A stretch of 64,000 bases of DNA from Gammaproteobacteria bacterium (lineage in GTDB: Bacteria > Pseudomonadota > Gammaproteobacteria > JAABTG01), in NCBI GenBank assembly GCA_034522055.1, contig JAXHLS010000002.1:682001-746000 (forward strand). Reading direction: 5' to 3'. The notes below the pieces were generated by a model. It made no database searches, was not told the DNA's origin, and was given only the letters and a program-made list of their open reading frames with translations. Numbering within the stretch: the stretch's first letter is position 1; each line of letters opens with the position of its first letter. Shown here piece by piece: positions 45,517 to 54,191 of this stretch. A program made the position numbers and the translations under genes.

Positions 45517-45603
45517 CGTGGCCTTGTTGATGGGAACGCAGGCTACAAAGTGCCTGATCGGCAGTCTATCGACATCCTCTGCGGGTAGCGGGCAACCCGC
45601 GAA

Positions 45604-46155
45604 TTACCTGACCATGGCACGGGTGCTCAGGGGCGCAATGAAGCGCAGCGCTTGCACCAGACGATCGCTCAGCGCGCTCGCCTCGAAGCGTTGCAACAGG
45701 CTCTGCGGCAACTGGTGAATCGCCACCGGTGGCATGAAGTGCTGGCAGGTCGATCGCCAGAACGGTGTCGCGGGAAAAGTGGTGCACCACCACGCCCGCC
45801 AGCGCTTCAGCGTGACCGCCGCGATGCGCAACCGAGCGCACACGGTTCGAGCCGAAGCGCTGCCCGGCGGCGAGAGCAACATAAACACCACCGCCAGATA
45901 CACACGACGGCCCGCAAACCGCACCGACGGCGGCGTCGTGCGGTGATCACAGCGACCGCAGGTGAAGCTCAAACGCCGGGAATAAGCCTCCTGTAGCGCC
46001 GCCGGACAGCCACGTGGTTTACGCGGATAGTCCGCCACATGCAGTGGCCCCCCGCACGCCCGGCAACCCTGCAGCCGCGTCGTCGCGGCGAGTTCTTGGT
46101 CGATGGAGATAAGGAGATGAAAAAAAGCGGGATCTTGCAGTAGGACGTGGCACAC
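45604..46155 (-). CDS. zinc-ribbon helix-turn-helix protein of the transposon
   Basis: 183 residues. CRACGGPLHVADYPRKPRG with a second pair FTCGRCDHRTTPPSVRFAG makes a four-Cys zinc ribbon; the His/Arg pattern RTVCARLRIAAVTLKRWRAW looks like a helix-turn-helix. It is the first gene of the element, just inside the right end. A role as end- or target-binding accessory, by analogy with TniQ, is inference. Confidence 0.65.
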   Translation of the reverse strand: MCHVLLQDPAFFHLLISIDQELAATTRLQGCRACGGPLHVADYPRKPRGCPAALQEAYSRRLSFTCGRCDHRTTPPSVRFAGRRVYLAVVFMLLSPPGSASARTVCARLRIAAVTLKRWRAWWCTTFPATPFWRSTCQHFMPPVAIHQLPQSLLQRFEASALSDRLVQALRFIAPLSTRAMVR

Positions 46156-46284
46156 TTACAGGGTCTCCTGGCTTGGTAACCGGAGACTCCCCGGAGGGGA
46201 TCTTCTAGTCAAGATCCCCGATGGGGATCCCCCTCAAACCATCACCAAACTAGACCTCAGAAAGCGAAATCACCATCAAAATAG

Positions 46285-46623
46285 GTGGCGCTACTCACAT
46301 TACCCAAGACTGATGGAAAAAAAAGAACAACTACTACAACAAGACCGACAGACACCTACCCCATGGCAGACGCCAAGCGGGAAGCACACCAACTGCGATT
46401 CCCGGAGTGGGTACCGGACGAGATGCGCGCGCCAGCCACGCGACTCGTCGCCAGCCTCGACCGTCCCGACGCCCAGCTCGTCATAGACGAATGGGCTGGC
46501 GCGCTGGCCATCGGCGCGATCCAGCGCTCGCCACTCGGCTACCTCAAGACGCTGGCGGTACGCTGCCAAGCAGGCGACATGAGCCTGCGATATGCAGGCG
46601 TCATGTCGTCGCAGTTGTTGTAG
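46285..46623 (+). pseudogene. helix-turn-helix island protein, C-terminal half
   Basis: Starting directly after the transposon's right end, the frame reads LRFPEWVPDEMRAPATRLVA, then QLVIDEWAGALAIGAIQRSP and LGYLKTLAVRCQAGD, the usual C-terminal part of the initiator-like protein whose N-terminal half is at 42,562-42,951. The transposon separates the two parts. The last residues (VMSSQLL) may be altered. Confidence 0.7.
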
Positions 46624-47377
46624 TTGTAGCTGCAGTAGTCATCGGGCGCGGGATGCACTATTACACTGTAATTTTTTTGCCCGCCCGCCGCTCGAAGCGG
46701 TCCCTGAATCCCGAATCAGCTGTCCACAGAGTCCACAGGCCCTGCCCGCCACGGTAAAGCGAGCCATCGAACTCGCGTCGCCAGGGGCGGGTCCGCGCGT
46801 CGCGCGGTGCCTATGGGCCCCTGTGGGCAGGTGGAGCCGCTCTGCAGGCCCGGGGGAGCCTCTCGATGCAGCCCCTGTGCCAGGCGAATGCCTGGCGCCG
46901 GGGCTGCTCCGCCGCGAAGCCGCCCGTGTCACTAGCGAGCGTAAGCGGGGTAGTGACATGGGCGGCAACCCCAACAACCACGCGGCGTCCCGGCCGATTT
47001 TCCGCGTGACGCGCGAATGACGCGTTCGCAGAATGACCCCAACGCAACCGAATTATCCGCGGCCACTGCGGCAAAGTGGCAAACCCGTGTGCAACAACCC
47101 CAAGGAGGTGAATCGACAAGCAACCCACCGGCTCGCAGGAGCCAGCAAGCGCCGACCGACGTTCCCACCGGAACGCCCGGCGCGGCCTGAAACCAGGCCA
47201 GAATGAAGCGGGAGTAGTGCCCCGCGACACATACCGTCGCCTCGCGAAGCGAGGTCCGGCCCGACAACGCTAAGCCGTTACCGGGGTGTCAGAAACACTT
47301 ACCAGACAGCGAAGCACTGACGAACGACGAGCGCAACGCAGCAAGGCTGGACGGGACCCCGCGACGGCCAGGAGTAC
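46624..47377. other. long intergenic stretch with small possible frame
   Basis: 750 bases before the FlhD-like gene. The only protein-like frame is 47,017-47,190 (57 residues, Gln/Pro/Ala-rich, MTRSQNDPNATELSAATAAK), probably disordered and of low support. Several inverted motifs occur, for example GTCACTAGCGAGC followed by AGTGACATGG near 46,927. It could hold the promoter and leader of flhDC or a former origin; nothing firmer is visible. Confidence 0.35.
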
Positions 47378-47635
47378 TTGATCCAGGCGCGCGATCTGGC
47401 ACGGCAAAACCTGAACAGCTGTGCCTTGCCCCTGGGTATCCCCGAAGAACTCGCCGCGCGCCTCGCGGATGTCACACCGGCCGGCCTTTCGCGCGTCGCG
47501 GCGTTCAAACCACCGCTGGTGTCCCCCAGGCTGGACGACTGGTGGTGGGAGCGACTGCTAACAGCGTTGACCGACGGCGATGGCGACGAACTCCAAGCAG
47601 TCCTCGAGCACGCCGGCCTGCTCACAGCCGACTAG
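47378..47635 (+). CDS. FlhD-like regulator (SetD/AcaD type), start uncertain
   Basis: 85 residues from TTG. YLIQARDLARQNLNSCALPL, GIPEELAARLADVTPAGLSR and VAAFKPPLVSPRL align along FlhD ([40 protein letters not shown]). FlhD homologues on SXT/R391 and IncA/C elements act with FlhC homologues as master activators of transfer genes. No ATG is found in frame before the similarity; either TTG 47,378 is used (AGGAG three bases upstream is too close) or the N-terminus is lost. It lies 32 bases before flhC. Confidence 0.72.
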   Translation: MIQARDLARQNLNSCALPLGIPEELAARLADVTPAGLSRVAAFKPPLVSPRLDDWWWERLLTALTDGDGDELQAVLEHAGLLTAD

Positions 47636-47667
47636 CCCATACGCATTCCCGGCAGCCAGCGACCCTC

Positions 47668-48300
47668 ATGGGCACAGGAATGGATTCCATCGCTGCCCAC
47701 GGTCCGGAACGGATCATGACCGCCCGACTCGCCGCGGATCCGACCTGGAAGAAGACGGTGGCGGTGCTCGATGCGACCCGGCTCATGGAATTGGGGGCCC
47801 GGACGGGGTTGGTCTGTCAGTTGACGAAGCTCGACAAGAAGACCGCGAATCGACTGTACCGGCAGATCCACGGTCGCCCCTCGCCGCCCGGGCAGTTTCC
47901 GTTCACCGACGCTTGGTTTCTGAAAAGCGAGCGGCGCATGCTCCACGCCGCTATCGTCTGGCGCATTCACAAGCACCTGCGCGAAAGCAACTGCCGCCCC
48001 GCCCACATCCTGATCGACCTCTACGAGATCTACCGGTAGCTTATTCAGGAGGATCTGCTCGAGATCTCTCAGGTCGGCTTCGTCCCACGCCTCCTGGAGA
48101 TGCAACTCTGGCACGAGCGACAATGCCCGCGCTGCTCGACCGAGTTTATTACGCCCGTCGAGGAAACCAACGCGAGCTGCCCCGGCTGCCGTCTGCATCA
48201 TCGCTTTCGCTGTCGACACTGTGGCGGACGAGCAGAGGGTCTACGCAGAGGCCGCCGCCGCACGACCTGCCAGCATTGTGGGGCAGCGCGGGAACCATGA
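47668..48300 (+). pseudogene. FlhC-like regulator (SetC/AcaC type) with internal amber codon
   Basis: The reading frame is open to TAG at 48,037-48,039 and continues in the same frame to 48,300, ~210 codons in all. Before the stop it has LMELGARTGLVCQLTKLDKK, HGRPSPPGQFPFTDAWFLKS as in FlhC. After the stop the zinc site CPRCSTEF...CPGCRLHH appears with the FlhC spacing (C-x2-C-x16-C-x2-C), then a further CRHC/CQHC tail that E. coli FlhC lacks. CAG to TAG would restore the frame. Zinc binding is essential in FlhC, so the short form should be inactive unless read through. Confidence 0.75.
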
Positions 48301-48424
48301 AAGCCTGGCTGCGATGACTGCAGCGGTTGGTGCCTGTTTAGATCTTCGATGGAGAAGGCTGGGCGACCTTTGAGCCTGGTGAGCCTATCTCCGAGGTCTC
48401 GCGCCGGCTGATACCGTGGCAGTA

Positions 48425-48571
48425 ATGACCGAAGCCACCTTCGACATCCACTCCGAGTTCGGGAAACTCCTGGGCGAACACCTGCGCGACGGGCTGGGAT
48501 GTTCCCCGATTGACCACCTTGACAAACTGGTGTCCGCCATCGTGGCGAAGGTGGCCGAGATCCGCGTGTAG
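48425..48571 (+). CDS. small hypothetical protein
   Basis: 48 residues (MTEATFDIHSEFGKLLGEHL, then DHLDKLVSAIVAKVAEIRV). Amphipathic and acidic, protein-like composition. No family or ribosome site was recognised. Confidence 0.35.
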   Translation: MTEATFDIHSEFGKLLGEHLRDGLGCSPIDHLDKLVSAIVAKVAEIRV

Positions 48572-48740
48572 AAGGGATGTCCGACAGCCGGACGACCCGA
48601 CGCGTACAAATAAAGAACAACGCCCCAAGCTGCCGGACACCGCTATAACGGCCCTCCTCCGCGAAGCGCATTGCCGGGGACACACCGCGTTTCGTTTCGG
48701 CGGCCACGAGTACGAGGTGACTCGGCAAACCTTCTGCGTC

Positions 48741-48827
48741 AAGGTCTTAACCGAGGCGGCCTACCAGCAGGGAGACCTGTTGGAGCGCCGTCGGGAGTTG
48801 ATGAAGGCGTGAGCTGGGTGGTGCGCC
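48741..48827 (+). pseudogene. integrase 3'-end fragment, copy 1
   Basis: The translation TEAAYQQGDLLERRRELMKA, stop TGA, then GWC is the C-terminal end of a P4-type integrase; the TGA stands where the other copies have Trp. The 72 bases 48,753-48,824 recur at 52,068 and 53,036. Confidence 0.72.
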
Positions 48828-48908
48828 GGGTTACTATCGCCGGAGAAATAGTGACGCCCAGACGTCATCCTCCCCGGCCACAGCAAGGACCTTGGCGGCG
48901 CTGAGGCT

Positions 48909-49499
48909 CTATCGGTCAAAACCGCCGTGTATGATGATCTCGTCCAGCGGCTTGCGCTCGCGCGGGCCGGACTCGCGCCCGGCATAGGTGTCGGGGATCT
49001 GCGAGGGGTCTCCCCGATAACCAATGGCGAGGCCCGTAAATGGCTCGATCTCGTCCGGAATGTTGAAGGTGCGCCGGGCTCCTTCGGGATCAATTCCGAT
49101 CATCTGGTGAACAAACAGTCCGCGGGCGGCGGCTTCGACGGTCAGTCCCGCCGATGCCGCACCCAGGTCGTGGACCGCGGCCTTGTTCAACTTTCCGTTG
49201 TGCTCGAAACGGTGCACGGCAAGGCCGAGCGCCAGGACTGGCGCGTGCTTCGCCCAGGGCTGATTTCCCTCGAGGAGCACGCTGAACACCTTTTCCCAAA
49301 CCTCGGGGGTACGTTGGCGCACGCCGACGATGTAGCGCCAGGGCTGCGCATTGTACGACGACATCATCCATCGCGCGGCCTCGAACAACGCGTGCAGATC
49401 CTCTTTGCCAACGCTTCGATCGAGATCGAAGGCATAGGGGCTCCAGCGCTGATGCAGCAGCGCGTTAATGGGAACGCCGGTCTTTGCAGCTTGATTCAT
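48909..49499 (-). CDS. nitroreductase family FMN protein
   Basis: 196 residues. HQRWSPYAFDLDRSVGKEDL, FEAARWMMSSYNAQPWRYIV (the FMN-binding start with R-x-S-x and the SxxNxQPW motif) and the end GYRGDPSQIPD fit the nitroreductase group that reduces nitroaromatics or quinones with NAD(P)H. It lies 11 bases after the dioxygenase gene and reads in the same direction, forming a likely operon doxX-dioxygenase-nitroreductase. Confidence 0.88.
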   Translation of the reverse strand: MNQAAKTGVPINALLHQRWSPYAFDLDRSVGKEDLHALFEAARWMMSSYNAQPWRYIVGVRQRTPEVWEKVFSVLLEGNQPWAKHAPVLALGLAVHRFEHNGKLNKAAVHDLGAASAGLTVEAAARGLFVHQMIGIDPEGARRTFNIPDEIEPFTGLAIGYRGDPSQIPDTYAGRESGPRERKPLDEIIIHGGFDR

Positions 49500-49510
49500 G
49501 GATGGTCTCC

Positions 49511-50407
49511 TTAGTGTCGACTGGTATCGCTGTAGTTTCTAATCTCTACGGATTCATCTGTGGCGCCTTGGCCACCGAAGCGGAACGCGGACTGGACGCT
49601 GCCCATGATCTCGTCCCGGAACACGAGTTCGCCGGTATCGTCGCCGGCCGCTCCCGCGACCACGTGCAACGGCAGCAGGTGCTCCTCGCGGGGATGGGCG
49701 GCGCGGGCACCCGGTGCCTCCGTCCATCGGCTCAGACGCAGATCCCGCTCACGTTGGGATAGCGCCACCGTCTCCTCGAGCCACGCGTCGAAGCGCCGCG
49801 AGTCCATATCGACGGGGCTGCCCTCGGGCCGGAACCGCCCCATGTTGTGAAAGCTCATCCCGCTGCCGAGGATCAGCACGCCTTCGCGTCGCAGGGGCGC
49901 CAGGGCACGTCCTAACGCCAGATGCACCTCGGGATCCAAACCACGCTTCAACGAGACCTGCACGACCGGGAGGTCGGCGCCCGGAAACGCCACCTTCAGC
50001 GGAATGAATACGCCATGATCGAGTCCACGCCTGCATTCTTCCTTGGCTTCGAGTCCGGCCTCCCTCAAGAGAGACCGTATGCGCCCGGCCAGCATCGGGG
50101 AGCCGGGCGCCGGCCAGGTGAGCCGATACGTGTGCGCTGGGAAACCAGTGTAATCGTAGAGCAGACGGGGAGCGCGCGCGGCATTCACCGTGAATGCCGG
50201 TGCTTCCCAGTGGGCTGAGACCACGACCACGGCCTTCGGGCGGGTGCCGACGTGCGCCTCCATCCCGCTCAGCCATGCCGCCATCCGATCCCACGTGCCG
50301 GCGGGCTTCCACTCCATGAAGAAGCACGGCCCGGCGCCGTGGGGGATGAAGAGCGTCGGCAAGCTCTTGTCGCTCACGGGCGGGACCCCGCGCGTTGTCG
50401 CTGCCAT
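49511..50407 (-). CDS. class III extradiol dioxygenase (LigB/DODA/YgiD type)
   Basis: 298 residues. LPTLFIPHGAGPCFFMEW holds the first iron-binding His, VVVVSAHWEAPAFTVNA the second and RRGLDHGVFIPLKVAFPGAD the catalytic His region; GVLILGSGMSFHNMG is also conserved. YgiD-type enzymes open catechol rings such as L-DOPA. Location next to nitroreductase and DoxX suggests aromatic or quinone detoxification. The start could be MSDK-like internal (S-D-K-S-L-P) if the first ~10 residues are not used. Confidence 0.9.
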   Translation of the reverse strand: MAATTRGVPPVSDKSLPTLFIPHGAGPCFFMEWKPAGTWDRMAAWLSGMEAHVGTRPKAVVVVSAHWEAPAFTVNAARAPRLLYDYTGFPAHTYRLTWPAPGSPMLAGRIRSLLREAGLEAKEECRRGLDHGVFIPLKVAFPGADLPVVQVSLKRGLDPEVHLALGRALAPLRREGVLILGSGMSFHNMGRFRPEGSPVDMDSRRFDAWLEETVALSQRERDLRLSRWTEAPGARAAHPREEHLLPLHVVAGAAGDDTGELVFRDEIMGSVQSAFRFGGQGATDESVEIRNYSDTSRH

Positions 50408-50411
50408 CCCC

Positions 50412-50879
50412 TCAGATCCGCAAGCCGAGACGGCGGTCGAGGGAGAAACGGTCGCCGCCCCGGAGGAAGATCGCGAGGGCCACCAGGCCCCACATCAACG
50501 GATATTCGATGCCGCCCGCCGTCCAGAAGAACCCGTTTGGCACGTGCACCGACAGGGCCACCCCCATGAAGACGGCGAGGGCCAGGGCGACTGGCCGGGT
50601 CAGGAGCCCCAGCACCAGTGCCAGCCCCCCGGCGAACTCGATGAGGCCTGCCAGCGTGGCGAACACGAGGCCGGGGCTCATGCCCAGGGTGGACTCGAAG
50701 TACTGGCCCGTGGCAACCAGCCCGTGACCGCCGAACCAGCCGAAGAGCTTCTGGGCGCCGTGGGGTATGAGCAGCAGGCCCGTGGTGATACGGACCAGGG
50801 GAAAGGCCAGCGGCGCCAGACGGTCGAGGGGCGAGATGGCGCTGGGCGTCACCGGGGCGGCGAAAGTTTGAGTGTTCAT
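50412..50879 (-). CDS. DoxX family membrane protein
   Basis: 155 residues, four hydrophobic helices. LVRITTGLLLIPHGAQKLFG and GLIEFAGGLALVLGLLTRPV are the DoxX signature. DoxX-like proteins often go with quinone-reactive enzymes and oxidative stress functions. It starts the minus-strand operon and is divergent from a LysR regulator with ~100 bases between. Confidence 0.9.
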   Translation of the reverse strand: MNTQTFAAPVTPSAISPLDRLAPLAFPLVRITTGLLLIPHGAQKLFGWFGGHGLVATGQYFESTLGMSPGLVFATLAGLIEFAGGLALVLGLLTRPVALALAVFMGVALSVHVPNGFFWTAGGIEYPLMWGLVALAIFLRGGDRFSLDRRLGLRI

Positions 50880-50981
50880 GGCGAAACCTCCTCAGTTCAG
50901 GGACACCGGGACCGCTTCCCGATGTTGCGGCTCACCGTACAGAGGTTTCCGATATGGGCCTAGCCCGCTATTCTGTAACTC

Positions 50982-51908
50982 ATGGTTGCCGAATCAGAAA
51001 CCCTCGGGGGCTCGTTGGAAGACGTCCGCGCCTTCTGCGCGGTGATCGAGCACGGTACCATCTCTGCGGCTGCCCGGACGCTGGGAGGCACTAAGGGGGG
51101 CGTGAGCCGGCGCGTGTCACGCCTCGAGCACCGGCTCGGCGTGAGCCTGCTGGCGCGCACGCCCAGGGCGGTCAGCGCCACGGAGGAAGGCGCCGCCTTC
51201 TACGCCAAGGCCCGCGATGCCCTGGCGCTGCTGGCCGAGGCCGTCCAGAGCGCGCAGCACGCCCAATCCATCCCAAGCGGCCATCTCCGGATCACTGCGC
51301 CACTGGACTTCGGCATGGACATCCTGCCACCCCTGGTCGTGGCGTTCCGCATGGCGAACCCCCAGGTAACCGTCGAGATGCTGGTCACCGACGCCCCGCT
51401 CGACCTGGCCGCCCACCGGATCGATCTCGCCTTGCGTGCCACCTCCGGTGACCTGCCCGACATGGGCTACCGGGCATCGACCCTCGTAACGTTTCCCATC
51501 GGCCTATACGCGTCGCCGGGTTATCTCGCCGCGCGCGAGCCTCCGGCGGCACCGGCCAAGTTGGTCGAGCACGACCTAATCGTCCCCCAGAGTTTCACCG
51601 GCGCGGCCACGCTGAGCCTGACCAATCGCCGCGGCCGCACCGAACAGGTCGCCCTGCAGCCGGTCATCCAGACCAACGACTTCGCCAGCGCCCATCGGGT
51701 ACTGCTGGCTGACGGCGGTATCGGTCCGATGCCCGAGATTACGGTCGCGAATACGTTGGCCTCGGGGACCCTCATCCGCGTACTCCCGGACTGGACCCTC
51801 GCACACGCAAAGCTTCACGCCATCAGCCTCGCTGGCAGCGAAGCGCCCGCGCGAGTGCGGGCGTTCCGGGAGTTTATCCGAGAGCAATTGTCCGGGCGCG
51901 GGACTTGA
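50982..51908 (+). CDS. LysR-type transcriptional regulator
   Basis: 308 residues. The winged helix-turn-helix (EDVRAFCAVIEHGTISAAAR, LGGTKGGVSRRVSRLEHRLG) is followed by the effector domain (SGHLRITAPLDFGMDILPPL, GIGPMPEITVANTL). It is divergent from doxX, the usual layout for a LysR protein controlling the adjacent operon in response to a small ligand, perhaps a quinone or catechol. Confidence 0.93.
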   Translation: MVAESETLGGSLEDVRAFCAVIEHGTISAAARTLGGTKGGVSRRVSRLEHRLGVSLLARTPRAVSATEEGAAFYAKARDALALLAEAVQSAQHAQSIPSGHLRITAPLDFGMDILPPLVVAFRMANPQVTVEMLVTDAPLDLAAHRIDLALRATSGDLPDMGYRASTLVTFPIGLYASPGYLAAREPPAAPAKLVEHDLIVPQSFTGAATLSLTNRRGRTEQVALQPVIQTNDFASAHRVLLADGGIGPMPEITVANTLASGTLIRVLPDWTLAHAKLHAISLAGSEAPARVRAFREFIREQLSGRGT

Positions 51909-51935
51909 GGTAACAAAGCTCCAGCACACGGAACG

Positions 51936-52160
51936 CACGACATCGCCATCCACGGCTGCGTATTCCACGGCTTCCCGCCCCCTTTCCGGGACTGGGCCGT
52001 CGAGAACAGCAACTACCCGCGGGAGCTGGCCGAGGCCAGCCTGCGCCACGTCCTGGATAGCGAGACTGAGGCGGCCTACCAGCGGGGAGATTTATTGGAG
52101 CGCAGTCGGGAGTTGATGAAAGCCTGGGCTAGGTGGTGTCGCGGGACGACAGAGACCTGA
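51936..52160 (+). pseudogene. integrase 3'-end fragment, copy 2
   Basis: 75 codons, open: HGFPPPFRDWAVENSNYPRE, then TEAAYQRGDLLERSRELMKA and WARWCRGTTET, the final third of a P4-type integrase catalytic domain (HGFR-like and FRDWA, NYPRE). The catalytic Arg and Tyr regions are missing. It begins 28 bases after lysR. The 72 bases 52,068-52,139 are shared with copies 1 and 3. Confidence 0.8.
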
Positions 52161-52215
52161 CTGATAGCAACAATTGGGGTTACCCTGCCCTTCACATCCA
52201 GAGGGACCTGAGCAT

Positions 52216-52881
52216 ATGGCGAAGATCTTGATTCCTGCCCAACACCCCGAGGACTGGAAGCAGTTCCTCGCAGAGCCCGAGAAGCAGTGGCGGGCGGGCT
52301 ATTCCGCAAAGGCCCTTGCGGACTGTTGGCAGCGCACACCCGGCTTCCCACCGGAAGTGGAGCGGCTCCTCAAAACCTCACTCGCATTCCGCGACGTCGA
52401 GATGCTCTACGGCATACCCGAGCTACAAACTCCGCTGCCCGGGGGTGCCCGACCGTCCCAAACTGACCTATGGGTACTGGCACGAGCTTCCGACGGTCTG
52501 GTCTCCATTGCCGTGGAGGGCAAGGTTTCTGAACCCTTCGGCGACCTAGTCGCCGACTGGATAGAACCGGCGACACCGGGGAAGCAGAAGCGTTTGGCTT
52601 ACCTGTGCGAGCTTCTTGCTCTGATGGAATCCGATGCCCTGCCACTCCGCTACCAGCTGTTGCACAGGACCGCTTCTGCGGTCTTGGAGGCAAGACGCCT
52701 ATTCGCACCCTAAGCGGTGATGCTGGTCCACACCTTCAGCCAACGAGACGAGTGGCATGAAGATTTCGAGATGTTCGCCACCGCCATGGGCGCAGAAGTC
52801 CGCGCAAGTCAGCTTGCATTGGTCGGACCGCGACAGGGCATCGAGCTCTATGTCGGATGGGTGACTGGGCAAATAATATAG
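52216..52881 (+). pseudogene. DUF6946-like protein with internal ochre codon
   Basis: The frame from ATG 52,216 reads to TAA at 52,711-52,713 (165 residues; AKILIPAQHPEDWKQFLAEP, LVSIAVEGKVSEPFGDLVAD). It continues open and in frame through AVMLVHTFSQRDEWHEDFEM to TAG 52,879-52,881. The two parts together give the ~220-residue length I associate with this family; the family name is from memory of the KILIPAxxPxDWK start and is moderately sure. CAA to TAA would explain the stop. Function is unknown. Confidence 0.65.
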
Positions 52882-52987
52882 TCTGCCCGTTACAGAGGGG
52901 AGGGGAATGCGGTGACCTATGTCGACCCATCATTAGCTCGCCGCTTGGCGAGGTGGGACTGTCACCGTACGCGGCTCCCCCTCTACG

Positions 52988-53119
52988 TTTCGGGACTAGG
53001 CCACCGAGCACACCAACTTTCCCCGCGAGCTCGCCGAAGCGGCCCACCAGCGGGGAGACCTATTGGAGCGTCACCAGGACTTGATGAAGGCGTGGGCTGG
53101 ATGGTGCACGGCCGCTTAA
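52988..53119 (+). pseudogene. integrase 3'-end fragment, copy 3
   Basis: FRD, stop TAG (Trp in copy 2), then ATEHTNFPRELAEAAHQRGD and LLERHQDLMKAWAGWCTAA. An internal deletion of ~15 residues lies between ELAEA and AHQRG relative to copy 2. The 72 bases 53,036-53,107 are shared with the other copies. Confidence 0.78.
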
Positions 53120-53182
53120 AAGCACCGTCGCTTACTGTACTTGGATAACTCCGTAGCCAGCGCCTTGAGATAATACTTTCAT

Positions 53183-53206
53183 TCCCAAATGCTTTCGCAT
53201 TTGGGA
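53183..53206. repeat. perfect hairpin
   Basis: TCCCAAATGC / GCATTTGGGA around a TTTC loop, 100 bases downstream of the first PEP-CTERM gene. There is no T-tract. Confidence 0.6.
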
Positions 53207-53225
53207 GGAGCGAAACACCTACACG

Positions 53226-53258
53226 AAAAAAACCCCGCCGAGGTTTCCCTGGGCGGGA
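53226..53258 (-). terminator. intrinsic terminator of the first PEP-CTERM gene
   Basis: On the minus strand CCCGCC / GGCGGG around ~11 bases, followed by a run of T. It begins 27 bases after the gene's stop. Confidence 0.8.
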
Positions 53259-53284
53259 TTCGTGTGGCTGCTCGCCGGGGAGTC

Positions 53285-53953
53285 TTAGGCCTTCAACTTG
53301 CGCCGAGTCCAAGAGAGACCTGCGAAACCCAAGCCCATCAAGGCTAGTGTCGCCGGCTCCGGTACTACATACTCGAAGGTCCCTGCGTCGTATCGATTCG
53401 CAGGGCCCCCGTCAATGGTTGTGGGGTATAAAAAGCTGCTGCCTCTATCAAAACGAGCCGAGCCGACGAATGTGATCAGGCCGCCTCCGTCATTGATGGT
53501 TGGCCCAGTACCGCCGCTACCGGTGTTCCCATTCGGATCGTCGGAACTGAAGCCTTGGGCGACAATCGAGTAGCTGCCTACACCGAGTACTAAATCAACA
53601 ATATCTGCATAGCGGCTATTGCCGACCAGCGGGTCCGAGTTGGTAATGGTGCCAAAGAGCCCTGGAACGAGGGTTGCAGTATCTCTGTCAAATATACCAA
53701 CTTCTATGTTGTTGACCAGCCCGTTCTGGCCACTGTCATATGCGCCCAACCGTGTAACTCTTATTGGCGCGAGAACATCGAAGTCCATTCCAAGCGCACC
53801 GCCAAACTCCTGGTTTCCCGTCATTCGAGTAGAGTCAAGCGCAATGATCCCGGCAAACACGGATAGAGGTGAACACGCCAGTGCGAACGCGAGGACGGCC
53901 GCTACAGAGGTACCGCTAAAGATTGAAGTCATCATTCTGTTTCCTTGCTTCAT
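53285..53953 (-). CDS. PEP-CTERM sorting-domain exported protein
   Basis: 222 residues from ATG 53,953, supported by AAGGAG ~10 bases upstream. A signal peptide (MMTSIFSGTSVAAVLAFALA, cleavage near VFAG) precedes a beta-rich domain. The C-terminus VPEPATLALMGLGFAGLSWT then RRKLKA is a textbook PEP-CTERM tripartite sorting signal, recognised by exosortase EpsH/XrtA. Such proteins go to the cell surface or EPS matrix. A sigma-54 promoter and an upstream element lie ahead of it. Confidence 0.93.
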   Translation of the reverse strand: MKQGNRMMTSIFSGTSVAAVLAFALACSPLSVFAGIIALDSTRMTGNQEFGGALGMDFDVLAPIRVTRLGAYDSGQNGLVNNIEVGIFDRDTATLVPGLFGTITNSDPLVGNSRYADIVDLVLGVGSYSIVAQGFSSDDPNGNTGSGGTGPTINDGGGLITFVGSARFDRGSSFLYPTTIDGGPANRYDAGTFEYVVPEPATLALMGLGFAGLSWTRRKLKA

Positions 53954-54036
53954 AACCCTTTGCTCCTTGATCAATTTTATTGGGCGGTTTCGTGAAAAAC
54001 GCTTTGAGACCATGTTACTGCGTCCTTACTAGAGGG

Positions 54037-54054
54037 AAGCAAGATTCATGCCTT
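54037..54054 (-). promoter_or_regulatory. sigma-54 promoter of the first PEP-CTERM gene
   Basis: On the minus strand AGGCATGAATCTTGCT matches the RpoN consensus TGGCAC-N5-TTGC with the essential GG (54,051-54,052) and GC (54,039-54,040) ten bases apart. It is ~85 bases before the start codon. Confidence 0.7.
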
Positions 54055-54191
54055 AGCCCAGTAGGCTCATAACTTCAACCACTTAGGATGTGTCAACCAA
54101 TCAGCCTCAGTAAGATTGTAAAATCTGCCGACGGCCACGTTTGGAAGAAGAGCCCCCATCGGGGATTTCTAGTCCTGAGGACCCTTGACGA

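Larger units (their letters stand above)
42947..46281 (-). mobile_element. compact Tn7/Mu-like transposon
   Basis: The left end (TTTGATGG at 42,947, GATTT, then TTGGTGATGGTT at 42,969-42,980) is repeated in inverse at the right end (AACCATCACCAA at 46,237-46,248, CCATCAAA at 46,273-46,280). Double binding sites at each end are typical of Mu/Tn7/Tn552-like elements. It carries four minus-strand genes: zinc-ribbon protein, DDE transposase (frameshifted), AAA ATPase and a 62-residue protein. It splits a helix-turn-helix gene. A target duplication could not be seen. Confidence 0.7.

Noticed and set aside
46592-47020. 143-codon plus-strand frame after the transposon
   Set aside because: Ser/Arg/Pro-rich low complexity with no family resemblance and no ribosome site; treated as non-coding.
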